Assembly: GCA_003331105.1 (NCBI GenBank) | Contig: QEND01000001.1 | Location: 620,001-684,000, forward strand | Direction of reading: 5' to 3' | Length of the DNA stretch: 64,000 bases | Origin: Candidatus Tokpelaia sp. JSC161 | GTDB lineage: Bacteria; Pseudomonadota; Alphaproteobacteria; Rhizobiales; Rhizobiaceae | Shown: piece by piece, positions 24,519 to 33,947 of the stretch | Layout of the letters: each line of letters opens with the position of its first letter | How positions within the stretch are numbered: position 1 is the stretch's first letter | The notes under the pieces: generated by a model | What the model saw: only the letters and a program-made list of their open reading frames with translations | Told to the model about the DNA's origin: nothing | The model's database searches: none | Position numbers and translations under genes: made by a program

Positions 24519-25541
24519 ATGAGCGGCTTTTTCTCCAAACTTCCCTGCCCATTTCTCCTCGGCGATATTGGCGGCACTAATGCGCGTTTCTCTATGATTA
24601 GCTCCCATAGATATGAACACGATGAACAAATTTTCCCGACTGATAAAGTCTCCGATTTTCCAAATATCGATGATGCAATCGAGCAACGTATTCTCCCATT
24701 AGCGAGGGAGAAACCGCGCAACCTTATTCTCGCTGTAGCAGGTCCAGTGGAAGGAGATGTGATTCCACTCACTAATGCACACTGGTCTATTGACCCTAAA
24801 GCTCTTATCAAACGTTTCGGCTTTGAAAGTGTCCTTGTCATAAATGATTTTGAAGCCCAAGCTCTCGCTACGGCCGTACTTGATCCAGCATACCTCAAAA
24901 AAATTGGTCAAGGAACAGCATTAAAAAATGGATCACGTGTCGTTCTCGGACCAGGAACTGGGCTAGGTGTTGCGGGGATTGCCTGTGCTGACAAACGCTA
25001 TCTGCCTGTAGCGGGAGAAGGTGGACATGTCGATTTTGCAGCGCGCACTGCTCGTGATATCACTCTATTACCTCATTTCATGCGAAATCAGGAACGTGTT
25101 AGTGTCGAGGATATATTAAGTGGACGAGGCTTGATCCGTATCTATGAGGCAATATGCGCTGTCGACGGCATTAAAACAGAGTTTGATAAAGCCGATGCAA
25201 TCACAAGCGCTGCACACAATAAGAATCAGCCACAAGCTAAAGAAGCCGTTGATCTATTTCTCAGCTATCTTGCACGCTTTGCCGGCGATTTCGCTTTGAT
25301 ATTCAAAGCACATGGCGGAATTTACATCGGCGGAGGCATTATTCCAAAAATCATGCGTTTAATTGATGAAAGATCATTCAGACTGCAATTTGAGAATAAA
25401 CATCCCCATCAACATGTACTTGTAACTATACCAATTTTTATTATGACCCATCCTCGCGCTGCCTTGGCAGGGATTTCTGCCTTTGCTCGAAAGCCAGAAG
25501 ATTTCTTAATAGATTACCAAAATCGCTTATGGACTGCATAA
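24519..25541 (+). CDS. glk: Glucokinase
   Basis: ATP-dependent phosphorylation of glucose to glucose 6-phosphate in the cytoplasm. The 340-aa protein has the phosphate-binding LLGDIGGTNARFSMI at its N-terminus, NDFEAQA with the expected Asp, GPGTGLGVAGI, the EGGHVDFAA loop and GGIYIGGGIIPKI, the bacterial Glk pattern without ROK zinc cysteines. GGGAG sits 7 nt before the ATG. No sugar transport genes adjoin it. Confidence 0.93.
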   Translation: MSGFFSKLPCPFLLGDIGGTNARFSMISSHRYEHDEQIFPTDKVSDFPNIDDAIEQRILPLAREKPRNLILAVAGPVEGDVIPLTNAHWSIDPKALIKRFGFESVLVINDFEAQALATAVLDPAYLKKIGQGTALKNGSRVVLGPGTGLGVAGIACADKRYLPVAGEGGHVDFAARTARDITLLPHFMRNQERVSVEDILSGRGLIRIYEAICAVDGIKTEFDKADAITSAAHNKNQPQAKEAVDLFLSYLARFAGDFALIFKAHGGIYIGGGIIPKIMRLIDERSFRLQFENKHPHQHVLVTIPIFIMTHPRAALAGISAFARKPEDFLIDYQNRLWTA

Positions 25542-25583
25542 AAAAATAAAATCACTTTCGGAAATCTAAGACAGTGGATTATT

Positions 25584-25601
25584 GCTCTAAATTTTTAGAG
25601 C
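25584..25601. terminator. Hairpin between convergent glk and iscA-like gene
   Basis: GCTCTAAA-TT-TTTAGAGC is a perfect 8-bp inverted repeat in the 67-bp spacer between two convergent stop codons. Neither side has a long T-run, so a bidirectional terminator is plausible but not proven. Confidence 0.4.
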
Positions 25602-25608
25602 ACAATCC

Positions 25609-25974
25609 TCAGCATTCACGCGTAGAATCCCTAGAAACAGGCCTAATTGCAACAGATTCTCCGCATCCACAAGCTGATATTTGATTAGGATTTCTAAAAA
25701 GAAACCCTGTGCGTAAGAGAGTCTTTTCAAAATCCATCTCAGAACCAAGTAAAAACAAAACGGCTTCAGGAGCAATAAACACTCGACCTCCATCTTTCTC
25801 AACAAAATCCAGCCCAGGCATGTCCTCCCTTACAAGATGAACGGTATATTCCATCCCAGCACAACCACCCTTTTTTAGACCCACAATCAGACCATATGCA
25901 TTTTCATTCTCTTGCATGAGCTCTCTAACCCTCGCTGCTGCTTTTTCGGTCAACGTCAATACGGAAGCACTCAT
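25609..25974 (-). CDS. A-type iron-sulfur carrier (IscA/SufA/ErpA family)
   Basis: 121-aa HesB/IscA-type protein that carries or inserts Fe-S clusters. The three ligand cysteines are present: Cys38 (KGGCAGMEY) and Cys102, Cys104 (SACGCGES). The ATG at 25974 (MSASVLTLTE) follows AAGGAG at 9 nt and matches family starts; an upstream ATG at 26046 would add 24 unrelated residues. No suf or isc genes adjoin it. Whether it is SufA- or ErpA-like cannot be told. Confidence 0.88.
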   Translation of the reverse strand: MSASVLTLTEKAAARVRELMQENENAYGLIVGLKKGGCAGMEYTVHLVREDMPGLDFVEKDGGRVFIAPEAVLFLLGSEMDFEKTLLRTGFLFRNPNQISACGCGESVAIRPVSRDSTREC

Positions 25975-26066
25975 ACACTCACTCTCCTTTACAGGAATCA
26001 CACTTTTTTCTAAAAAGATTGTAACGTATTTTATCTGAATCATCAAATAACAAGAGAGTCTTGATT

Positions 26067-26501
26067 ATGAATCAACGGTCCATAACTCATTATATAAAAA
26101 AAGTTTTTTCTATTCACTTAAAAAACAAGACTGCTCTTAGTTTATTACAATTGATTATAATAACCTCTCAGATTCATCTAGCTCATAGAGCATACGCTCA
26201 GAATGTAAAGGAGCATATTTTCCAAAGGTGTATTGCCTGCCACTATCCTAATCAGGAAGCCAATAAAATTGGCCCATCGCTAAAAAATATTCTGCAACGT
26301 CAAGCAGGAACAAGAATAGGATACAGATTTTCCCCTGCAATGATCCAGGCTGGGAAAAAGGGATTGATATGGAACGAAAAAAACCTAACAGCTTATTTAA
26401 GAAACCCTCAAGGATTCTTAAAAGGGACACGGATGCCCCCTATAAAAATTACATCTAAAAAAGAGATAGAGGATCTCATAGCTTATCTCAAAAAAGCATA
26501 A
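26067..26501 (+). CDS. Class I cytochrome c, exported
   Basis: 144 aa with a long basic N-terminus and hydrophobic segment ending in HRAYAQ (signal peptide), a heme-binding CIACH motif, and a likely Met ligand in GTRMPP about 85 residues later, the c2/c552-like layout. It probably shuttles electrons in the periplasm. The ATG at 26067 is preferred over the TTG at 26061. It stands alone, divergent from the iscA-like gene and convergent with aspS. Confidence 0.85.
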   Translation: MNQRSITHYIKKVFSIHLKNKTALSLLQLIIITSQIHLAHRAYAQNVKEHIFQRCIACHYPNQEANKIGPSLKNILQRQAGTRIGYRFSPAMIQAGKKGLIWNEKNLTAYLRNPQGFLKGTRMPPIKITSKKEIEDLIAYLKKA

Positions 26502-26531
26502 TCTCAGAAATCCAGCTCTTCAGACTATGAG

Positions 26532-28298
26532 TTAGAACAGATGAAGATCCTGTAACTGCTCCAACCTCGCATCTGAGGGGGCTCCCATCAGAAGATCACA
26601 TCCTTGTTGATTCATAGGAAACAAAGATATTTCCCGTAAATTTTTAACACCAGTCAATAACATAACGATTCTATCAATACCAGCTGCCAGACCACCATGA
26701 GGTGGTGCGCCATAATGGAAAGCCCTATAAAGCCCACAAAAACGCTCTTCAATTGCTTTCTGTGAAAACCCAGCAATTCCAAACGCCTTCACCATCATCT
26801 CAGGCAAATGATTCCGAATACCACCAGAAGCAATCTCAAAACCATTACAGACAATATCATACTGAAACGCCTTTATAGTCAAAGGATCTTGATTCTCCAG
26901 AGCTTCCATACCCCCTTGCGGCATAGAAAACGGGTTATGGAAAAAACTAATTCCTTTTTCCTCCTCATTCCACTCATAAAAAGGAAAATCAATAATCCAA
27001 GCTAACTCAAAACGATCCAGTTTAATAAGATTGAGCTCATGACCGACCTTCATTCTAACCGCCCCTGCAAAAGACATAAACTTCCTTGGGTTCCCTGCGA
27101 CAAAAAAACAAGAGTCATTCTCAGCAAGACCGAGCTGTCTCCGAAGAGATTCAGTCCGTTCTAACCCAATATTTCTAGCAATCGGACCAGCCCCTTCCAA
27201 AATACCATCTTTCTGACGCCAGAAAATATAGCCAAGACCAGCTTCACCTTCCTCCCGCGCCCAAACGTTCATCCTCTCACAAAATGCACGACGCCCACCT
27301 GTTTTAGCTGGGATAGCCCATATCTCGGCTTTACTATCTTCAGAAAGAATCTGAGTAAAAATCTTAAACTCAGAATCACGAAAATGTTCCGATACATTTT
27401 CCATGATAATCGGATTACGCAAATCAGGTTTATCCGAACCATATTTTCGTATCGCTTCTTCATAAGAAATACGCTTGAATACTTTACTCACTCGCTTATC
27501 TTTGCCAAATTCTTCAAAGAGCCCTCGAATGACTGGTTCGACTACATCAAAAATATCTTCCTGCTCAACAAAACTCATTTCAATATCAAGCTGATAAAAC
27601 TCACCAGGAAGACGGTCTGCCCGTGGATCTTCATCCCGAAAACAGGGTGCAATCTGAAAATAACGATCAAATCCAGACACCATCAATAATTGCTTATATT
27701 GTTGCGGGGCCTGCGGAAGAGCATAAAACTTTCCTCTATACAGACGACTTGGGACAAGAAAATCACGCGCTCCCTCTGGAGATGAAGCCGTTAAAATTGG
27801 TGTAGAAAACTCAGTAAATCCGCTATCCGCCATCCGCCTACGCATCGATGCAACAATTTCTGCCCTCCGCATCATATTTCCATGCAGAGTTTCCCGTCTT
27901 AAATCAAGAAATCGGTATTTGAGACGAATCTCTTCTGGATAATCAGGCTCCCCAAAAATGGGTAAAGGCAATTCCTCTGATCTTGAAAGAATTTCAATTT
28001 CCTGTGCAAAAACCTCAATTTCCCCTGTTGGCAATCCTGCATTGACTCTTTCTTGACTTCGCGCTCTTACAACGCCATCGACCCGTATAACCCACTCACT
28101 CCGAACTTCTAGAATATCTTCAAAAACAGAACAATCGGATTTTAAAACAATCTGTGTTAAACCATAATGATCTCGCAAATCAATGAACACAATACCACCA
28201 TGATCCCTGATACGTTGAACCCAACCTGACAAACGCACTTCTTCTCCTGTATTCAATTTACGAAGAGCTGCACAAGTATGGCTACGATAACGATGCAT
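26532..28298 (-). CDS. aspS: Aspartyl-tRNA synthetase
   Basis: 588-aa class II synthetase of the bacterial type, with an OB-fold anticodon domain ([21 protein letters not shown]), motif 2 region [10 protein letters not shown], the inserted GAD domain and motif 3 [15 protein letters not shown]. The start at 28298 ([10 protein letters not shown]) has AAAGGT upstream; the frame extends to an ATG at 28346 but those 16 residues do not match the family. Charges tRNA-Asp; whether it also charges tRNA-Asn is not visible. Confidence 0.95.
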   Translation of the reverse strand: MHRYRSHTCAALRKLNTGEEVRLSGWVQRIRDHGGIVFIDLRDHYGLTQIVLKSDCSVFEDILEVRSEWVIRVDGVVRARSQERVNAGLPTGEIEVFAQEIEILSRSEELPLPIFGEPDYPEEIRLKYRFLDLRRETLHGNMMRRAEIVASMRRRMADSGFTEFSTPILTASSPEGARDFLVPSRLYRGKFYALPQAPQQYKQLLMVSGFDRYFQIAPCFRDEDPRADRLPGEFYQLDIEMSFVEQEDIFDVVEPVIRGLFEEFGKDKRVSKVFKRISYEEAIRKYGSDKPDLRNPIIMENVSEHFRDSEFKIFTQILSEDSKAEIWAIPAKTGGRRAFCERMNVWAREEGEAGLGYIFWRQKDGILEGAGPIARNIGLERTESLRRQLGLAENDSCFFVAGNPRKFMSFAGAVRMKVGHELNLIKLDRFELAWIIDFPFYEWNEEEKGISFFHNPFSMPQGGMEALENQDPLTIKAFQYDIVCNGFEIASGGIRNHLPEMMVKAFGIAGFSQKAIEERFCGLYRAFHYGAPPHGGLAAGIDRIVMLLTGVKNLREISLFPMNQQGCDLLMGAPSDARLEQLQDLHLF

Positions 28299-28428
28299 AA
28301 TAGTACCTTTAAGCAAAAAATAGACAAACAACAGCACAGCCTTCATTTGTCAAGAGTGAGTTTTTTAACTCAAACTTTTTTTAAAGAATCATAAACATTC
28401 AAAAATCCTTTTCTGAAGTGCAGAGTTC

Positions 28429-29649
28429 ATGAATTTCATTACAAAAACTCATCAGCTAAAAGCTGCGATAGATATTCTATTAAAATCCCAATTCATAACA
28501 GTTGATACTGAATTTTGTCGCGAAGCAACCTTTTGGCCAAAAGTTTGCCTCATTCAAATCGCTTCGCCTGAAACAGCAATCCTTATCGATCCCTTAGAAC
28601 GGGATATAGACCTCACACCCTTTGCCAAACTTATGTCTGCAAAAGAAACCCTTAAGGTGTTTCATTCTGCACGTCAGGATTTAGAAATGATCTATCATCT
28701 CACAGGCTTGATCCCTAAACCATTATTCGACACACAAATTGCAGCTATGGTCTGTGGGCACGGCGATTCTATCTCCTATGAAAGGCTTGTCTTTCATATC
28801 ACAAAACATAAAATCAATAAATCCTCATGTTTTACTAACTGGAGTCAACGACCATTGAGTCAGCAACAAATCAATTATGCGCTTGCAGATGTCACCCATC
28901 TCCGTGAGGTCTATACTTCCTTACGTGACACACTCCAACAATCGAATCGTTATAGCTGGCTCAATGAAGAAATAAACAAATTAGAAGAAGAAACCTACGA
29001 TCTCTCCCCTGAAGAAGCATGGAAAAAAGTTAAAGGACGGGTACATAACCCTCGTGAGCTTTCTGTTTTGCAAAAAATTGCTGCATGGCGGGAAAGAGAA
29101 GCGCAAAAACGAAATAGACCACGCAGTCATATTCTCAAAGATCATACACTTATAGAAATTGCGATACAGCAACCACGCACCAGAAATCAAATAAGAAATT
29201 TACGAACTATACCAAGAATATACAAAAACTCAGATCATATCACTGATCAGCTATTAAAGACAATTGAAGAAGCTCTAAAAATGAAAAAGGAAGCCTTGCC
29301 AACACTTAACAGATGCTCTAACTATCAAGAAAAAAAAGAAAAACAAAGTCAAGTAGAAATTATTAAACTCCTTCTTAAAGTTGTTACAACAGAAAATAAT
29401 GTTGCTACGAGAATTGTTGCAACAAATGATGATATAACAGAAATTGTCATAAAACGGGAAAAAGCAGATGTTTTAGCCATGCGAGGCTGGCGTTTCGATA
29501 TCTTTGGGAGCAAGGCACTGGCCATTCTCAATGGAACCATTGGAATCGGGGTTCAAAATGGCACGATCAAACTATTTGATATACCTCACGCAGCCAAGGA
29601 AGATCTTGTTCAAGAGAGAGGGAGAGGTCTTTTATGGACAAAATACTAA
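28429..29649 (+). CDS. rnd: Ribonuclease D
   Basis: 3'-5' exoribonuclease acting on tRNA and other structured RNAs. The DEDDy motifs are visible: VDTEF (residues 25-29), HSARQDLEM, and YALADVTHL. An HRDC helicase-like domain (QKIAAWREREAQKRNRPR) follows, then the C-terminal extension usual in alphaproteobacteria (MRGWRFDIFGSKALAILNG). 406 aa. Its last 16 bp overlap pfkB on the same strand, so the two are probably co-translated. Confidence 0.92.
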   Translation: MNFITKTHQLKAAIDILLKSQFITVDTEFCREATFWPKVCLIQIASPETAILIDPLERDIDLTPFAKLMSAKETLKVFHSARQDLEMIYHLTGLIPKPLFDTQIAAMVCGHGDSISYERLVFHITKHKINKSSCFTNWSQRPLSQQQINYALADVTHLREVYTSLRDTLQQSNRYSWLNEEINKLEEETYDLSPEEAWKKVKGRVHNPRELSVLQKIAAWREREAQKRNRPRSHILKDHTLIEIAIQQPRTRNQIRNLRTIPRIYKNSDHITDQLLKTIEEALKMKKEALPTLNRCSNYQEKKEKQSQVEIIKLLLKVVTTENNVATRIVATNDDITEIVIKREKADVLAMRGWRFDIFGSKALAILNGTIGIGVQNGTIKLFDIPHAAKEDLVQERGRGLLWTKY

Positions 29650-30584
29650 CGCTAACCTTTAACCCAACAGTGGATATAGCAAGCGAAGCAAATATCAATA
29701 GAATCAAACCTAACCATAAAATACGGACAACAGAAGAAACTTTTTATCCTGGTGGTGGTGGAATCAACGTAGCCCGCGTCATTAGTCAACTGGGTGGGAA
29801 TGTTACTGCGCTTTATACCAGCGGAGGCATTATAGGAACGATTCTGGATAATTTGCTAAAAACACAAAAGATTCATAAAAAAAAAGTTAAAATTAAGGCT
29901 CAGACTCGTATGAATTATCTCTTTCATGAAAAGAGACAAGGGTTAGAATACCGTTTTATTACAGAAGGCCCTGTACTCACACAAAAGGAATGGCTCCGCT
30001 GCATTCATACAGCTCAAAAACTTGAATGGAGCTGGCTTGTAATCAGCGGAAGTCTTCCACTCGGTGTTCCTGTGATAGTTTATGACTCTCTTATCGATCT
30101 TGCTCATAAGCGAAAGGCTGCCATAGTCCTCGATACTTCTGGAAAAGCATTACAGCATATCCTAGATAAAGGTGGGATGACTCTTATCAAACCAAGCCAG
30201 CGTGAATTTGAAACATACACAAAGCAGCAATATACTTCTATCAAAGAAATAGCTGAGATCGCCAAAAGTCTTGTCTACAAGGGGACAAGCAAAATTATAA
30301 CTGTCAGCCTTGGACAAGGAGGTGCTGTTATGGCAACACAAGATCAACTTCTTTATCTCAAAGCTCCTTCAGTTCAGCTCATGAGCACTTCCGGAGCAGG
30401 AGATAGTTTTATTGGTGGGATGGTCTACAGCCTCGCTAAGGGAACGAATATTGAAAATTCTTTCAAGTTAGGAGTTGCCTGTGCTGCAGCTTCTGTCATG
30501 GAACAAGGAACTCGCTTATGCCGAATGAAAAATGTTAAACAAATATATCAGGATTTATCAACAAGCCAGATTCCGATAGATTAG
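29634..30584 (+). CDS. pfkB: 6-phosphofructokinase, PfkB type
   Basis: Ribokinase-family sugar kinase, 316 aa. It starts LTLTFNPTVDIA and contains FYPGGGGINVARVISQLGG, VISGSLPLGV, KPSQREFE and the catalytic GAGDSFIGG; the end EQGTRLCRMKNVKQIYQDLS is strikingly like E. coli PfkB (NQGTRLC...KIY). That points to fructose 6-phosphate rather than fructose 1-phosphate as substrate, but FruK-type activity is not excluded. No PTS genes adjoin it. A class I aldolase gene lies less than 1 kb away on the other strand. Confidence 0.85.
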   Translation: MDKILTLTFNPTVDIASEANINRIKPNHKIRTTEETFYPGGGGINVARVISQLGGNVTALYTSGGIIGTILDNLLKTQKIHKKKVKIKAQTRMNYLFHEKRQGLEYRFITEGPVLTQKEWLRCIHTAQKLEWSWLVISGSLPLGVPVIVYDSLIDLAHKRKAAIVLDTSGKALQHILDKGGMTLIKPSQREFETYTKQQYTSIKEIAEIAKSLVYKGTSKIITVSLGQGGAVMATQDQLLYLKAPSVQLMSTSGAGDSFIGGMVYSLAKGTNIENSFKLGVACAAASVMEQGTRLCRMKNVKQIYQDLSTSQIPID

Positions 30585-30598
30585 CGAAAGAATTCCTA

Positions 30599-31516
30599 TC
30601 ATGGCTTAGATAAGAATAAACTCTTGATCAGAACTTTAGCTATATCAGAGTATAAGATAGCAGAGGGCCCATCTGGTTCTTCTAGAACAATGGGACAGCC
30701 CTGATCCGATGTAGAGCATATCAATGGATCAAGCGGTATTTCTCCTAAAAACAGCACATTTCTCTTGTTTGCTTCCTGACGAAGAGGACCACGGCCAAAA
30801 ACATAGTATCTCTTACCTGTATCCGGGGCAATAAAATAGCTCATGTTTTCAATAATTCCCAAAGTTGGAATCCCAACTTTTTTAAACATTTCAATCCCCC
30901 TCAAAGCATCAACCAAAGCGATATCCTGTGGAGTGGATACAATAACACTCCCTGATAAAGGCACTTGCTGAGATAAGGTCAATTGCGCATCACCCGTTCC
31001 AGGAGGCATATCAACAACAAGAATATCAAGGGGGGACCACAAAACATCCAGAAGCATCTGTTTAACAGCTGACATAACCATAGGGCCACGCCAAACGATA
31101 GGAATTCCTTCATCAACTAAAAATCCCATTGACATTAACTTCAAACCATACTTCATCAATGGCTGTATTTTTTTATTCTCAATAACCGGACGAGCATCTA
31201 TCCCCATAAGTTTTGGCAGAGAAGGACCGTAAATATCAGCGTCAAGAATACCAACTAAAAAGCCATCTTTCTGTAGTGCCAATGCTAAATTTACAGCAGT
31301 CGTTGATTTCCCAACTCCGCCTTTTCCAGAAGCCACAGCAATAATATGCTTTACATCTAAAAGAGGTCTCCTCTGAGAGAATAGCGCACTATACTTTAGT
31401 TTTTCATCGAGATACTGCTTGTCTCTTCCTCTTCCCCGCTCAAACCTAATCAACGAAAGCACCTTTTTCAAAAAAAAAATCACTTTATTCACTTGGACAA
31501 AAAAAGACAAGAACAC
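30599..31516 (-). CDS. Mrp/ApbC-type P-loop ATPase, N-terminally short
   Basis: 305 aa. The deviant Walker A GKGGVGKST begins near residue 64, followed by DADIYGPSLPKLMG and VDMPPGTGDAQLT, the Mrp/NBP35 pattern for Fe-S cluster carriers. The N-terminal MIP18/DUF59 domain of full Mrp proteins is absent, replaced by about 55 unmatched residues. The usual CxxC after ENMSYF reads APDT here, so both cluster-binding cysteines are missing. The start is a GTG at 31516, uncertain. Last gene of the lptC-lptA-lptB-fba-mrp block. Confidence 0.82.
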   Translation of the reverse strand: MFLSFFVQVNKVIFFLKKVLSLIRFERGRGRDKQYLDEKLKYSALFSQRRPLLDVKHIIAVASGKGGVGKSTTAVNLALALQKDGFLVGILDADIYGPSLPKLMGIDARPVIENKKIQPLMKYGLKLMSMGFLVDEGIPIVWRGPMVMSAVKQMLLDVLWSPLDILVVDMPPGTGDAQLTLSQQVPLSGSVIVSTPQDIALVDALRGIEMFKKVGIPTLGIIENMSYFIAPDTGKRYYVFGRGPLRQEANKRNVLFLGEIPLDPLICSTSDQGCPIVLEEPDGPSAILYSDIAKVLIKSLFLSKP

Positions 31517-31527
31517 AAAAAAAAAAA

Positions 31528-32559
31528 CTATGACGAGGACTCAGCATCCTGAGACCATTGACCCAGGGCTGCAAGAGAATTCATCTTTGCACGGTGAATC
31601 AAAGCACGTTGACCATCCAAAACATTTTTACGCTTGCCACCCCATGCTATCAACGCAGCGGTCTGAAGTGCACGGCCATAGGAAAAAGTTAACACCCAAG
31701 GATAAGAATTGCTCCCTGCATTCATTGCTGAAAGATGCGCGGTTGCCTCTTCAGCAGATTGCCCACCGGAAAGAAAAGCAATTCCTGGAACAGCAGCTGG
31801 AACCGTTTGCTTTAAACAACGAATAGTCTTTTCTGCAACTTCATCTATAGATGCACGTCTTGCTTCCTTGCCATCAATAACCATATTGGGCTTCAAAAGC
31901 AGACCTTCAAATTTAACATACGCTTCACGTAAGGCTGTAAACGCTTCTTCAAGAACATACTTTGTTACCTCATAACAACGGTCTATCGAATGATCTCCTG
32001 GAATCCCATCCATCAGAACTTCTGGTTCAATCACAGGAAGAATCCCAGATTCTTGACAAAGAGCAGCATAACGAGCTAGCGCCTGAGCGTTCTTCCGGAC
32101 AGCAGCCATTGTCGGTAAACCCACATGATCGATAGAAATAACAGTACGCCATTTAGCAAAACGAAGACCAAGCCGAGAATACTCATTTAAACGCTTCCGC
32201 AAGCCATCAAGACCTTCCGTAAGTCGTTCACCAGGAAACCCTGCCAAAGGGCGTGCTCCAATATCAACCTTAACGCCTGGAATACTCCCGACTGTCTTCA
32301 AAAGATCCATGAATAAAGAACCTTTCAGGGATTTTTGACGAATGGTTTCCTGATGAAAAATCACACCAGAAATATATTGACTCATCGCTTCTACGGATGA
32401 TAACAGCATTTCACGATAATCCCTGCGATTTTCTTCTGTTGATTCAAGAGAAATCGCATCAAAGCGTTTTTTGATGGTATCAGAACTTTCATCTATCGCA
32501 AGAATGCCTTTACCTCCTCCAACTAATGCGCAAGCAATATCCTCAAGACATGCAGTCAT
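31528..32559 (-). CDS. Fructose-bisphosphate aldolase, class I
   Basis: Schiff-base aldolase of glycolysis and gluconeogenesis, 343 aa. Signature blocks are GKGILAIDESSDTIKKRF, DIGARPLAGFPGE, PVIEPEVLMDG, the Schiff-base Lys223 in GLLLKPNMV and FLSGGQS. The ATG at 32559 has GGAG 7 nt upstream; the frame continues to a TTG at 32595. It is the eukaryote-like class I family, common in some alphaproteobacteria. Located 41 bp after lptB and 11 bp before mrp on the same strand. Confidence 0.93.
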   Translation of the reverse strand: MTACLEDIACALVGGGKGILAIDESSDTIKKRFDAISLESTEENRRDYREMLLSSVEAMSQYISGVIFHQETIRQKSLKGSLFMDLLKTVGSIPGVKVDIGARPLAGFPGERLTEGLDGLRKRLNEYSRLGLRFAKWRTVISIDHVGLPTMAAVRKNAQALARYAALCQESGILPVIEPEVLMDGIPGDHSIDRCYEVTKYVLEEAFTALREAYVKFEGLLLKPNMVIDGKEARRASIDEVAEKTIRCLKQTVPAAVPGIAFLSGGQSAEEATAHLSAMNAGSNSYPWVLTFSYGRALQTAALIAWGGKRKNVLDGQRALIHRAKMNSLAALGQWSQDAESSS

Positions 32560-32600
32560 CCTTTGTCTCCTATCTACCCGACGTGTCCAGGCCAATCATT

Positions 32601-33380
32601 TCATGAAAGTGAAAACTTCTCTCCAAGATAAAAGCGTCTAGCATCAGCATCAGAAACGATATCAGTCGGATGACCATGTGTTAGAACCTCTCCAGAATAA
32701 AGAATATAAGCTCGATCAACAAGATCAAGTGTCTCCCGTACATTATGGTCTGTGATTAAAACACCGATTCCTCGACTTTTGATATGGCGAACTAATTCTT
32801 GAATATCATAAATGGCAATGGGATCAATTCCAGCAAAAGGTTCATCAAGCAACATAAAATCAGGACTGGATGCCAAAGAACGGGCAATTTCAAGACGTCT
32901 GCGTTCTCCACCTGATAGTGACAGAGCAGGTAAGTAGCGTAAATGGGAAATTTTAAATTCTTCAAGTAAGGCATCAAGTTTCTGAGCACGAATAGAGCGA
33001 TTTTTTTCTACAAGATCAAGCACCGCCTTAATATTGTTCTCAACAGAAAGACCACGAAAAATAGAAACTTCCTGTGGTAAATAGCCAAGCCCCAATCGCG
33101 CACGACGATACATTGGAAGATCCGTCATATCAAAATCATCAATCCTGATTGATCCGCTATCCACAGAAATCAAACCAGTTACCATATAAAAACATGTTGT
33201 TTTTCCTGCTCCGTTAGGCCCTAGGATACCAACAGCCTCACCTGAATTAACAAAAAAAGAAACACCATTGACCACACGCCTCCCACGGTAAGTCTTAGTT
33301 AAGTGAGAAGCAACTAACGTCCTACCCTTTCTCTCAACTCCTCTTTGAATTTTTTGAATGTGATGCTGTTCCTGAGACAT
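32601..33380 (-). CDS. lptB: Lipopolysaccharide export ATPase
   Basis: Cytoplasmic ATPase of the LptB2FGC transporter that extracts LPS from the inner membrane. 259 aa with Walker A GPNGAGKTT, Q-loop YLPQE, signature SLSGGERRR, Walker B FMLLDEPFAGIDP and an H-loop ITDHNVRET. A 25-residue N-terminal tail precedes the core domain. Immediately follows lptA (6 bp), which itself follows lptC, confirming the identity. Confidence 0.94.
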   Translation of the reverse strand: MSQEQHHIQKIQRGVERKGRTLVASHLTKTYRGRRVVNGVSFFVNSGEAVGILGPNGAGKTTCFYMVTGLISVDSGSIRIDDFDMTDLPMYRRARLGLGYLPQEVSIFRGLSVENNIKAVLDLVEKNRSIRAQKLDALLEEFKISHLRYLPALSLSGGERRRLEIARSLASSPDFMLLDEPFAGIDPIAIYDIQELVRHIKSRGIGVLITDHNVRETLDLVDRAYILYSGEVLTHGHPTDIVSDADARRFYLGEKFSLS

Positions 33381-33386
33381 AAAATT

Positions 33387-33944
33387 TTAACTCGAACTCT
33401 TAGGAGTCATCATGATAGAAACCCTTCCTTTAGTATGATTTAAAGAACAACTTTCTAAAAGAGCATTCCCTGTATCTATATGCACTGTTAATCGACAACC
33501 ACTAGCAATGTTCGCACCATCTGTCAAAATCACTTTTATACCGGAAAGAATCATCATATTAGATTTTCTATCTAATAAGCCCCGATCACCCGTGGCAAAT
33601 TGATTGTCTATTTTAGCGTATACTTTACCAAAAACATCAATTCTATCAGCATCGGCAGGAATAAGATTCTGTTGTGATACTTTTTCTTTTAACTTCTCCC
33701 TCTCTTCTAATGTTATAGAATGAACAATCATTTTGTCAGCACGAAGGAGTTTATTCCCTTGAGTGAGTACAACATTCCCGCTAAAAATAGTAAGACCCTC
33801 TCTCTTCTGCAGTTCCATAGTATCTGCATCAATTTTCAAATCTTTATCAGGATTAAACTTCAAATCCGCTTGCTGTGCTAAAACCTGAGAAAGCAATAAA
33901 AAACAGGAAAACATCCACCATAGAGATAAAATAAAAAATCGCAT
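33387..33944 (-). CDS. lptA: Periplasmic LPS transport protein
   Basis: 185 aa with an N-terminal signal peptide (RFFILSLWWMFSCFLLLSQV, cut after VLAQ) and an OstA/LptA beta-jellyroll (LKIDADTMELQKREGLTIFSGNVVLTQGN, then TGDRGLLDRKSNMM). It bridges the periplasm between LptC and LptD. Sits 3 bp after lptC and 6 bp before lptB in one operon. Confidence 0.9.
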   Translation of the reverse strand: MRFFILSLWWMFSCFLLLSQVLAQQADLKFNPDKDLKIDADTMELQKREGLTIFSGNVVLTQGNKLLRADKMIVHSITLEEREKLKEKVSQQNLIPADADRIDVFGKVYAKIDNQFATGDRGLLDRKSNMMILSGIKVILTDGANIASGCRLTVHIDTGNALLESCSLNHTKGRVSIMMTPKSSS

Positions 33945-33947
33945 CCT

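Noticed and set aside
25561-25608. Hairpin between glk and the iscA-like gene as a small RNA
   Set aside because: A palindrome between two convergent stops is better explained as a transcription end; no promoter is visible.
27384-27689. 101-codon plus-strand frame inside aspS
   Set aside because: Shadow of the aspS minus-strand gene; no ribosome-binding site or protein features.
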